From Planctomycetota bacterium (GTDB lineage: Bacteria > Planctomycetota > B143-G9): a DNA stretch of 8,731 nt. This document shows, piece after piece, positions 1 to 6,182 of this stretch. Under the pieces are notes generated by a model. It worked only from the letters and a program-made list of their open reading frames with translations, did not search any database and was not told the DNA's origin. A program made the position numbers and the translations under genes. The stretch covers positions 1-8,731 of the forward strand of contig QNBY01000035.1 of NCBI GenBank assembly GCA_003644275.1. Direction: 5' to 3'. Within the stretch, counting starts at the first letter, position 1; each line of letters starts with the position of its first letter.

Positions 1-2938
1 CGAGGAAGGGGCGGCCGGGAACCCCGGTGCCGCGCTTCCCGGAACAGGCCGCCACCACGAGCCCTCCGAACAGGACGGGAGCGGTGTCGAAGACGCCGGA
101 GGGGGCCAACCGCACGCAGGAGAGTATCTCGTAGGAGGAGGCGTCCACCACGTAGAAGTCGCCCGCGCTGTTGCCGAAGTAGAGCCTGCCGTCCATCAGG
201 AGGGGGGAAGCCAGTATCGGCCCGGAGGTGGATATCTTCCCCACCACCTTGCCGTCCGCCGTGGAGAGGGTGTAGAGGGTCGAATCGCGCGAGCCCACGA
301 AGAGCCGGTCGCCCGCAAGCACGGGAGCGGCGACGATGGGGCCCTTCGCCCGGAACGTCCAGACTTCCTCTCCGTTCTCGGCGAGCAGGCAGCGCAGAGC
401 GCCGTCGTCCGCCCCGAACACCACCACGTCCTTGTGGACGAGGCGGTGGTGGAACACTATGGGGGCGCAACGGATGAAATCCCCGGCGGAATAGCGCCAC
501 AGCAGCCTCCAGCTCGACGTGTCCACGGCGTAGAGGAACCCGTCCAGGGAGGGGATGAACAACACTCCGTTCGATAGGGCGGAGGCGGCCGTCACGTCGT
601 GTATCGCGTCGGGCGAACCCGAAAGCGTCGCCAGATCGGTGGTGTGCAGAACCCGGCCGGTGGCGGCGTCGAGCGAGAATATCCTCCCCTCGCGCGACAC
701 CACGAACACCTTGCCGTCCTCCACGAGCGCCGGGCTCTGGAGCAGCGACAGCGGGCTCAGCTTCACGCTCCACAGCGGCTTGCGCTCCAGCGTCACCACC
801 AGGTTCCACCGCGAGCGGGGCTTGAGCTTGAACACGGCGGGCTCGAACCCCGGCGCGGATATGGTCACGGTTACTTCCTTCTCCGGGTCCAGCTCGAGGA
901 GGCGCGGAACGGCCCCGGCTTCCTCGCCGTTCACGGACACCACGGCGTCGTCCGGCAGGGTGCATTCCACGAGCAGGGGCACCTTCAGGGCCGCGACCGT
1001 AGTGCTCAACGGCCACGAGTCTCTCAACGACACTATCATCGCGTGAGCGTCGGAATACTGCCCGGAAGCGAGGCGGGCCTTGGCGTCCGCGACGAGGGAG
1101 TCTATTCTTGCCTTCAGCGCCTTCAACTCGTCCAAGGCGGCGGAGAGTATCTCCTTCTCCTCGGGATAGCGGGCCTTCTCCAGCGCGGCCGACACCTCCG
1201 CGAGCAGTTTCTCCACGGGAAGATGTTTCGGGTCCGCCTTCGCCGCTTTCGCCAGTTCCTCGGCGCGTCTCACCGCGTCGCGGCGCACCTTCTTCTCCCG
1301 TTCGCGCTGCTCCCTCTTCAGGCGGGCCGCCCTGTTGCCCAATTCCTCGATCTTCTTGACGGCCTTGGAGCCCACGCTGGAGAAGGGGAAGGCGACCAGG
1401 AAGTCCTCGATTTCCTTTATGGCCGCGTCGAAGTCGCCGGAGGCCGCGAGGCTGTCCGCCCGGTTCTCGACGCGGGCGTACTCCGAGCGGGCGTGCATGA
1501 TGTAACCCAGCACGATGGCGGCCACCGAGAGCACGAGCACCAGCATGACGCAAAGGCGGATTATGCGCAACCGCCGCTTCCGGCGCCTGCCTTCCAGGTC
1601 CACCATCTGTTCGAGCCGGGCGCGGTATTCCTCCGCCTCGGGCGCTATCGTTATCATCCGGTTGTAGAGGTTGATGGCGGCCTTGTAGTTGCCCCGCCCG
1701 GCATAGAGAACCGCCAGCTCGGACAGGTGCTTCAGCGCCTCTTCCTTCTTGCCGACCTGCAGGTAGGCTTCCGCTATCTGCTCGTGGAGGGAGTAGTCGG
1801 TGGGAGTGATGGAACAGAGCTTCTCGGATACCTCTATGAAGCTCTCCGGATTCTCGTTGCGGTTTATCAGCTTCCTGGCGTGGCGGTATTCCTCGGCTCC
1901 CCTCGCGTTCTGCCCGGCGGCTATGTCGTAGTCGCCGAGAAGCATCCTCTCCCGCCAGTCGCCCGGAAGCAGGTTGACGATCTCCATCTGGCACCTTACC
2001 GCCTGCTCGAAGTCGCCCTGCTCGTAGTAGTAGTCCCTCACCTCGCGGAACAGGCGCACCGCCTCGTCGTTGTCCCCGATGGCGCGGTAGGCTTCGGCGA
2101 GCCTCTCCACCACCTCCGGCTCCCAGTAGTCCCGCGAGAGCACGAGGGACAGGATGGAGATGCCTTCCTCGTAATACGAATTACGCAGGCAGTCGTAGCC
2201 CGTCTGGATGAGCTCGGATATCTCCTTCAGGCGGACGTGGCCTTCCTTGATGAACTCGGCGATTATCTGGCAGGTGGTGAACTTCCCGCAGAACGAGAGG
2301 GCGCATATCTTGCGGACGGTGTTAATGCCGTTTATCAGGTTTAGGATGACTTCCTGGTGGTCGTCGAGCGTGTCGGCGGGGGGCTTGCGGACGACGACCG
2401 GTATCTCGTCGTCGGTGGGTATGTAGGCCCTGATGCGGTTCCACTCGTCGAGGCGCCGCATCGCCTCCATGAGGATGGAGTTGGTGTTGAAGACGAGACC
2501 GAAGTGCCCTATGTCCTCGTCGAAGACGGAGGTGTCGGGCGTCTCGGTGAACTCGAAGAGGGCCTCGTCCCACTCGAAGAGCTCGTAGAGCGTCTCCTCC
2601 TGCTGATAGCGGAGGGCCTCCACTATCTGCTTCTCGTCTATGGAGCCCATCCTTGTGAGGATGGAGCCCAGTTTTTCGCCGGTGGTCTTCTGGATGGCCA
2701 GGGCGCGCTCGAGGTCCTCCGACGTTATGAGGCCCATCTTGAGCAGCACCTCGCCCAGCCGGAGGCGGAAGGTGTCGGTGGTGGCGACCTGCTTTATCTG
2801 CCCATCCTCGAACAGGACGTAGCCGTTGGCCTTGCCGTCCTTGCGGAATATCGCCAGCATCCCAGTCTGGCGATTCATTGACAGAGTCTGGAAGATGTTG
2901 GCGAGATTGAAGGTAGTCAGGTCGCCTTTGAAGCCCAT
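1..2938 (-). CDS. DUF4388-TPR-TM-PEGA-like-PQQ propeller protein (3' end beyond window)
   Basis: Large membrane-spanning protein; 979 codons are visible and the C-terminus lies beyond position 1. Domains in order: DUF4388/PATAN-type fold at about 1-135 (begins MGFKGDLTTFNLANIFQTL), with an inserted pair of GspE-N-like helical repeats at 58-113 (LGEVLLKMGLI, then LGSILTRMGSI); a winged-helix-like segment at 195-237; TPR-like helices at about 240-440; a basic stretch GRRRKRRLR (450-458) and one transmembrane helix at 462-481; a TPR-like hairpin and charged coiled coil at 484-635; a PEGA-like beta domain at 653-721; then at least five PQQ-type propeller blades from 723 to the edge. The basic stretch places the N-terminus in the cytosol and the propeller outside. 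Start ATG follows AGGGAGGG at 2950-2957, 39 nt after mglB. It is the last visible operon gene and is probably the effector or sensor of the adjoining MglA/Roadblock switch, which is inference. Domain architecture is confident; function is not. Confidence 0.88.
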   Translation of the reverse strand, partial: MGFKGDLTTFNLANIFQTLSMNRQTGMLAIFRKDGKANGYVLFEDGQIKQVATTDTFRLRLGEVLLKMGLITSEDLERALAIQKTTGEKLGSILTRMGSIDEKQIVEALRYQQEETLYELFEWDEALFEFTETPDTSVFDEDIGHFGLVFNTNSILMEAMRRLDEWNRIRAYIPTDDEIPVVVRKPPADTLDDHQEVILNLINGINTVRKICALSFCGKFTTCQIIAEFIKEGHVRLKEISELIQTGYDCLRNSYYEEGISILSLVLSRDYWEPEVVERLAEAYRAIGDNDEAVRLFREVRDYYYEQGDFEQAVRCQMEIVNLLPGDWRERMLLGDYDIAAGQNARGAEEYRHARKLINRNENPESFIEVSEKLCSITPTDYSLHEQIAEAYLQVGKKEEALKHLSELAVLYAGRGNYKAAINLYNRMITIAPEAEEYRARLEQMVDLEGRRRKRRLRIIRLCVMLVLVLSVAAIVLGYIMHARSEYARVENRADSLAASGDFDAAIKEIEDFLVAFPFSSVGSKAVKKIEELGNRAARLKREQREREKKVRRDAVRRAEELAKAAKADPKHLPVEKLLAEVSAALEKARYPEEKEILSAALDELKALKARIDSLVADAKARLASGQYSDAHAMIVSLRDSWPLSTTVAALKVPLLVECTLPDDAVVSVNGEEAGAVPRLLELDPEKEVTVTISAPGFEPAVFKLKPRSRWNLVVTLERKPLWSVKLSPLSLLQSPALVEDGKVFVVSREGRIFSLDAATGRVLHTTDLATLSGSPDAIHDVTAASALSNGVLFIPSLDGFLYAVDTSSWRLLWRYSAGDFIRCAPIVFHHRLVHKDVVVFGADDGALRCLLAENGEEVWTFRAKGPIVAAPVLAGDRLFVGSRDSTLYTLSTADGKVVGKISTSGPILASPLLMDGRLYFGNSAGDFYVVDASSYEILSCVRLAPSGVFDTAPVLFGGLVVAACSGKRGTGVPGRPFL

Positions 2939-2977
2939 CTGCTATATATCCCTCCCTGGAGCGAAGGGCGCGGGGAG

Positions 2978-3472
2978 CTACTCGCTGAAGAGATCCTCCA
3001 GCTTGTCCTTGGCCTCTCCGGCGAGGTCTTCGGAAAGCTCGGGCTCGGAGGCGGTCTGCCGCTCCAGGACCTCCTCTATCTTGCGGGCCACCTCGTTTGC
3101 GTACAGTCTTACCATGCCTATGGTGGTGTTGTCGTTGAATAGTATGACGAGCATCGTCCTCTCGGCGATGAGGCTGATGTGGATGGACTCGTGCTTGCCC
3201 TGGTGGAAGAGCACCGAGAACTCCGGCTCGCCGAGGAGGCTGGCGACTTGTTTTGTGGAGGCGAAACTGCCCGCCACGAGCGCGGCTACGGAGGTGATGT
3301 CTATGTTCTGGGTGTCACCCCGGCGGGTGACGAGATGGCCGTCGATGTCTATCAGGATGGCGGCCTTGGCCTTGGATGCCTCGAGGAAGTTTTGGAGTAT
3401 GTCGTTGATCTCGCGTATGTCGTTTTCGTAGAAGATCAGGCGGCGTTTTCTGAGCTTTTCGGAATCCTTCAT
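2978..3472 (-). CDS. mglB: MglB-type Roadblock/LC7 protein, partner of MglA
   Basis: 164-residue cytoplasmic protein close to the usual MglB length. Roadblock/LC7 fold at about 15-140: N-terminal helix, a strand with AAILIDIDGHLV (37-48), then TQNIDITSVAALVAG (54-68), GEPEFSVLFHQGKHES (81-96) and a strand pair ending in GMVRLYANE (119-127). The TQNID-TS-A-L-AG block, the GE-EF...FH-G block and the final LFSE match what I recall of Myxococcus MglB, so this is the canonical family member here. Known MglB homodimers bind MglA-GTP and act as its GTPase-activating protein, partly through the C-terminal tail. ATG follows AAGGAG at 3481-3486 with an 8-nt spacer. It lies 28 nt after mglA, whereas classical loci place mglB before mglA. 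A second Roadblock protein sits on the other side of mglA, so which of the two acts as GAP is not settled by sequence. Confidence 0.93.
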   Translation of the reverse strand: MKDSEKLRKRRLIFYENDIREINDILQNFLEASKAKAAILIDIDGHLVTRRGDTQNIDITSVAALVAGSFASTKQVASLLGEPEFSVLFHQGKHESIHISLIAERTMLVILFNDNTTIGMVRLYANEVARKIEEVLERQTASEPELSEDLAGEAKDKLEDLFSE

Positions 3473-3500
3473 CTCTGGAACTCCTTCGGGAAGCGGGACG

Positions 3501-4442
3501 TCACAGGGCCGACTTTATAACGATACCTATGAGCACGAAAATGGCTGCCACGCCGGCGGCCACGAGGATCCATATCCACTTGCCGCCGGCCGCCTCGGCC
3601 TTTTCCTGCCGGGCCTTCTTCGCCGCCACGGGAGCGGGCGGGCGCGGCCTCGGCGGGGCCTTGGGCAGTTTCGCCTTCTTGGGCGGCGGGGGCGGCGGAA
3701 CCGCCTTCTTCGGCGCGGGAGGAGCGGGCGGCTTCGCTGAAGCGGCGGCAACGGGAGCACCAACGGCGGCGGGCGCCTTGGGCGAAGCCGCCGCCACGGC
3801 CTTCCTCTCGGCGGCCTCGGCGGCTTTCTTTTCCTCCTCTTCCTTCTTGCCGCCGCCGTATTCCTTGTTGAGCTTCTCCAGCACCAAGTAGGCTATCTTC
3901 TTGAGGCTCTCGAAAACGCCCTTCCCGTGGATGGCCACGGCCCCGTTGGAGGGAAGCCCCTTCGGGTTGAGCTTGGCCTCCAGCTCCTCGATGGGTGTCA
4001 GGTCGGGAAGGTCCTGCTTGTTCCACTGCATCACCAGCGGGATGGTATCGGGATCGTAGCCGTTCTCCCGCAGGTTGTCGAAGAGGTTCTGAAGGGATTC
4101 GACGTTCTCCTCGAACATCGCCCTCTGCGAATCGGCGACGAACACCACCCCGTCCACCCCCTGGAGGACGAGTTTCCTCGTGGCGTTGTAGTACACCTGG
4201 CCGGGGACGGTGTAGAGCTGAAAACGGACCTGCATCCCCGCCACCTTGCCTATGTCGAGCGGCAGGAAATCGAAGAACAGCGTCCTGTCCGTTTCGGTGG
4301 CGATGGAAACCATCTCTCCTACGCACTTCTTGGGCGAGGTGGCGTGTATCTGCTCCAGGTTGGTGGTTTTGCCGCTGCGGCCCGGACCGTAATAAACGAT
4401 TTTGCAGTTGATTTCCCTCGCTGCGAAGTTTATCTGGACCAT
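3501..4442 (-). CDS. mglA: MglA-type small Ras-like GTPase with C-terminal membrane anchor
   Basis: 313 residues: G domain 1-195, Lys/Glu then Ala/Pro-rich linker 196-287, one transmembrane helix 289-309 and a short tail (KSAL). All G-domain motifs are present: P-loop GPGRSGKT (19-26), ATETDRTLFFDF covering switch I (48-59, with R53 and T54), the MglA-specific switch II TVPGQ (78-82, with Q82), GVVFVADSQ (98-106) and NKQD (141-144). R53 and Q82 fall at the same numbers as the residues I recall as needed for GTP hydrolysis in Myxococcus MglA, so an active GTPase is expected. Myxococcus MglA is about 195 residues and soluble; the extra ~118 residues should hold this one at the inner membrane with the G domain in the cytosol. 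ATG follows GGAGGG at 4446-4451, closely spaced, and 16 nt after the short Roadblock gene. Family call is firm; tail-anchored topology is predicted from hydrophobicity. Confidence 0.95.
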   Translation of the reverse strand: MVQINFAAREINCKIVYYGPGRSGKTTNLEQIHATSPKKCVGEMVSIATETDRTLFFDFLPLDIGKVAGMQVRFQLYTVPGQVYYNATRKLVLQGVDGVVFVADSQRAMFEENVESLQNLFDNLRENGYDPDTIPLVMQWNKQDLPDLTPIEELEAKLNPKGLPSNGAVAIHGKGVFESLKKIAYLVLEKLNKEYGGGKKEEEEKKAAEAAERKAVAAASPKAPAAVGAPVAAASAKPPAPPAPKKAVPPPPPPKKAKLPKAPPRPRPPAPVAAKKARQEKAEAAGGKWIWILVAAGVAAIFVLIGIVIKSAL

Positions 4443-4458
4443 TTGCCCTCCGCGGGTG

Positions 4459-4806
4459 TCAGAACTTGATCTTTCGCTCGATCTCCCGCGCGGCGGACCG
4501 GAGCTCGTCCTCGAATATCGTCATCTTGACCGACAGATCCAGGAAGACGACGAGCACGGCCCTTCCTGTGTTGTAGAAGATGATCCTTCCCTCGTCGCCG
4601 GTGACGCTGAACATCTTGAACTCGCCTATGTTCAGCTTGGGCCAGGCACGGTTTATCTCGATGATAATGGCCGAGGCATAGGCGGCTATGGATTCCACGT
4701 CGGTGCGGTCTTTCACGTCGGCGACTATGAGGAAACCGTCCTTGCTCATTATCATGGAGCCGCGGATGCCTCGAAAGCCGTTGATCAGGCTAAGCGTATC
4801 GCGCAT
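4459..4806 (-). CDS. short Roadblock/LC7 domain protein
   Basis: 115-residue single-domain Roadblock/LC7 protein: helix 1-14, strand pair SMIMSKDGFLIVAD (17-30), central helix DVESIAAYASAIIIEINRAW (36-55), strands EFKMFSVTGDEGRIIFYNTG (62-81) and AVLVVFLD (83-90), and a final helix 97-112. It shares the MglB fold but lacks the TQNID-TS block and the LFSE tail of the canonical MglB in this operon, so it is a distinct paralog. Roadblock proteins dimerise and bind small GTPases as GAPs, exchange factors or scaffolds; which applies here is unknown. It sits directly upstream of mglA (16 nt) and 12 nt after the TPR-Roadblock gene, behind a weak GGGGGA ribosome site. A heterodimer with one of the other two Roadblock modules is possible but not visible in sequence. 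No membrane segment. Confidence 0.88.
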   Translation of the reverse strand: MRDTLSLINGFRGIRGSMIMSKDGFLIVADVKDRTDVESIAAYASAIIIEINRAWPKLNIGEFKMFSVTGDEGRIIFYNTGRAVLVVFLDLSVKMTIFEDELRSAAREIERKIKF

Positions 4807-4818
4807 GGGTTCCCCCGC

Positions 4819-5913
4819 TCATGAAAACAGTTGCCTGCAGAACTCGAAAATCTCTTGCTGCTCCCTGTCGAGACGGCGTCTCTTGTCGAAGAGCAGGCCC
4901 ACCACACATTCGGGCGCCTGGAATATGAAGAAACCGCCGGACTCTCCCTCGAAAGCGGAATAGCGGTAGGAGCCGAGCATCATTTGCTTCGCCTGCGTCA
5001 TCGAGGTGAGCCAGAGGTTGTTGAGGGCCGATCTGACGTCGTCTTCGGAGAGCGCGTAGGGGAGATCGGAAGCGAGGACCTTGCCTTCCTTGTCGATTAT
5101 CACGACGCCCTGCAGAAAGCTCAGCGTCTTCAGGCTCGTCACGTAGGACACGTAGCGGGGGTCCTCCGGACCGCCCTCGCTGAGGGCGTGGTCGAGCGCG
5201 GATTCCAACCGCCCGGATTCCCTCAGCTTCTTCGGCTCCGCAGCGGGCGGCGCGGGCGCGGTGTCCCTCGCCGCCGGGCCCGTGATGTCCTGCGGCGCGG
5301 GCGGAGCCTTGGGCGGTTCGCTCACGGAGACGGAGCGATGCGGCAGAAGCAGCATCTCCAGGAGCTTCCTCGTGCGGTCGAAGTCACGGACCTCCTGGTA
5401 ATACTCCGCCAAGTGCACGATGGAGACCGCGGAGCTGCTGTCGTAGCGCACCGCCAGGTCGAAGAACTTCGCGGCGGACTGCCGGTCGTTGCGCATGACC
5501 GCTATCTCCGCCAGAAGGACGTAAGGGTACGGATGGGACGGAAAGAGGTTCAGCGCGTCCTTCGCCGTCTCCTCCGCCTTCTCCACCGCCCCGGAGTCGA
5601 GGTAAAGGCGCGCGAGCCTCCCGTAGAGCCACGGGCTCGGGTTGGCCGCGAGCTCCATCCTCACGTCCTCTATTTCCTTGGAGAAGTCGAAATCGGGGGC
5701 CTTCTCCGGTTTGTCGAGAGGTATCCGCGAGAGGTCGAGCGCGGGGTAGAGCTGCCGCGCCCTGCGCTTCATCTCCTCCGCCTTCGGTATTTCCCCCAGC
5801 TCGATGTAGAGGGGGAGTATCTTGATGAAATCGTTGGGCTGGGGCGAAGCGGAAATGCGCTCTTCGAGCCTCTTGATCTCGCGTTCAAGGTAAAACCTGC
5901 GAAGGTAGTTCAT
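4819..5913 (-). CDS. TPR-Roadblock/LC7 fusion protein
   Basis: 364-residue cytoplasmic protein, first gene of the leftward operon. An N-terminal amphipathic helix (1-22) is followed by TPR-like helical hairpins at about 26-58 and 92-191 (for example WLYGRLARLYLDSGAVEKAEE and YVLLAEIAVMRNDRQSAAKFF), a Pro/Ala-rich linker (195-228) and a C-terminal domain (about 238-364). That domain has the Roadblock order: helix, strand pair GVVIIDKEGKVLASD (269-283), helix DDVRSALNNLWLT (291-303), strands YRYSAFEGESGGFFIFQ (316-332) and CVVGLLFD (336-343), final helix. The Roadblock assignment is by fold pattern and is less certain than for its two neighbours. The TPR part probably supplies protein contacts and may tether the Roadblock part to the large TPR protein at the operon end (inference). 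ATG follows GGGAG (5920-5924) with a 6-nt spacer. No signal peptide or membrane helix. Confidence 0.85.
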   Translation of the reverse strand: MNYLRRFYLEREIKRLEERISASPQPNDFIKILPLYIELGEIPKAEEMKRRARQLYPALDLSRIPLDKPEKAPDFDFSKEIEDVRMELAANPSPWLYGRLARLYLDSGAVEKAEETAKDALNLFPSHPYPYVLLAEIAVMRNDRQSAAKFFDLAVRYDSSSAVSIVHLAEYYQEVRDFDRTRKLLEMLLLPHRSVSVSEPPKAPPAPQDITGPAARDTAPAPPAAEPKKLRESGRLESALDHALSEGGPEDPRYVSYVTSLKTLSFLQGVVIIDKEGKVLASDLPYALSEDDVRSALNNLWLTSMTQAKQMMLGSYRYSAFEGESGGFFIFQAPECVVGLLFDKRRRLDREQQEIFEFCRQLFS

Positions 5914-5979
5914 CGCCGGCTCCCGCTGAGAGGGTTCTTTTGCGACGGGCGGAACGACACCGTTTTCCGGTTGGTGATA

Positions 5980-6008
5980 ACTATAGTTTGAAGCGGGCGT
6001 TTTGTCAA
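5980..6008 (-). promoter_or_regulatory. sigma70-type promoter of the leftward GTPase operon
   Basis: Reading leftward, a perfect TTGACA -35 box (6003-6008) is followed after exactly 17 nt by TATAGT (5980-5985), one mismatch from consensus. The predicted transcript starts near 5973 and has a leader of about 60 nt before the first ATG at 5913. With gaps of 12-39 nt between the five genes and no other promoter seen inside the operon, this is the likely main promoter. The quality suggests strong, housekeeping-type expression. Confidence 0.8.
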
Positions 6009-6050
6009 GTTATTTCTGCCGTCGAGCCGCCCGCAGGATACGACGACCAT

Positions 6051-6073
6051 ACCCGCCCGCCGAGGCGGTGGGT
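6051..6073. repeat. imperfect GC-rich hairpin
   Basis: ACCCGCCCGCC and GGCGGTGGGT pair with one bulge around a short loop. There is no following T-run in either direction, so it is not a classical terminator. If the upstream leftward -10 (6075-6083) is used, this hairpin would lie at the very start of that transcript. It could equally be chance pairing in GC-rich DNA. Confidence 0.35.
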
Positions 6074-6074
6074 A

Positions 6075-6083
6075 ATTATACCA
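6075..6083 (-). promoter_or_regulatory. candidate second leftward promoter (extended -10)
   Basis: Reading leftward, the sequence is TGGTATAAT, a perfect extended -10 element (TGN-TATAAT). The -35 position (about 6098-6103, TTCCCT) matches poorly, as is usual where an extended -10 compensates. It would start transcription near 6068 and give a leader of about 155 nt that reads through the main promoter. The call rests on the -10 match alone. Confidence 0.4.
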
Positions 6084-6112
6084 CGCCGTGCTTGAAAAGG
6101 GAAGAGCAATAA

Positions 6113-6126
6113 CCTTCCATGGAAGG
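6113..6126. promoter_or_regulatory. perfect 14-bp palindrome, candidate regulator binding site
   Basis: CCTTCCATGGAAGG is identical to its reverse complement. If the rightward TATAAT box (6149-6154) sets the start at 6161, the palindrome is centred at -41.5, replacing a recognisable -35 box. Dimeric activators commonly bind there at class II promoters. It also lies just upstream of both candidate leftward promoters and could serve both directions. The regulator is unknown and no regulator gene is seen in the window. Confidence 0.5.
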
Positions 6127-6148
6127 GATGCACCGCCGCGAGCGTCGG

Positions 6149-6154
6149 TATAAT
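6149..6154 (+). promoter_or_regulatory. -10 box for the rightward gene pair
   Basis: A perfect TATAAT lies 28 nt upstream of the secretin-like gene's ATG, with a predicted start at the A at 6161 and a 22-nt leader containing the ribosome site. The expected -35 position (about 6126-6131, GGATGC) does not resemble TTGACA, so the promoter is probably weak unless assisted from the palindrome immediately upstream. Confidence 0.55.
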
Positions 6155-6170
6155 GGCCGGAGCAAATGAA

Positions 6171-6177
6171 AAGGAGG
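6171..6177 (+). promoter_or_regulatory. ribosome binding site that fixes the start of the secretin-like gene
   Basis: AAGGAGG with a 5-nt spacer to the ATG at 6183. This decides between that start and an in-frame ATG at 6153, which has no ribosome site and overlaps the TATAAT box. Starting at 6183 also puts the signal peptide at the very N-terminus. Confidence 0.85.
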
Positions 6178-6182
6178 AAACG

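Larger units (their letters stand above)
5914..6182. promoter_or_regulatory. divergent intergenic regulatory region
   Basis: This 269-bp stretch separates the leftward GTPase operon from the rightward secretin-like/propeller pair and is the only sizeable non-coding stretch in the window. It is visibly richer in A/T than the flanking genes around 5960-6010 and 6070-6120. It holds a leftward near-consensus promoter, a second leftward extended -10, a rightward TATAAT box, a 14-bp palindrome and a GC-rich imperfect hairpin, each listed separately. Neither long open frame crossing it looks like a gene. Confidence 0.75.

Noticed and set aside
599..2344. 581-codon open frame on the + strand
   Set aside because: It runs antisense to the well-supported DUF4388-PQQ gene. 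The translation is a His/Arg/Gly/Val-rich string with no domain, as expected from the third-position GC bias of the true gene.
2939..2977. Internal promoter before the DUF4388-PQQ gene (short TATATA run)
   Set aside because: The 39-nt gap has an AT run but no matching -35 box, and the run is simply the spacer between the ribosome site and ATG.
3600..3840. GC-rich low-complexity stretch as a DNA repeat array or frameshifted region
   Set aside because: The mglA frame is continuous through it and leads straight into a clean transmembrane helix, so it is an Ala/Pro/Lys protein linker.
4831..5991. 386-codon open frame on the + strand
   Set aside because: Antisense to the TPR-Roadblock gene; composition is that of a GC-bias shadow and there is no credible ribosome site.
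6153..6182. Upstream in-frame ATG for the secretin-like protein
   Set aside because: It overlaps the TATAAT box, lacks a ribosome site and would put ten charged residues before the signal peptide.
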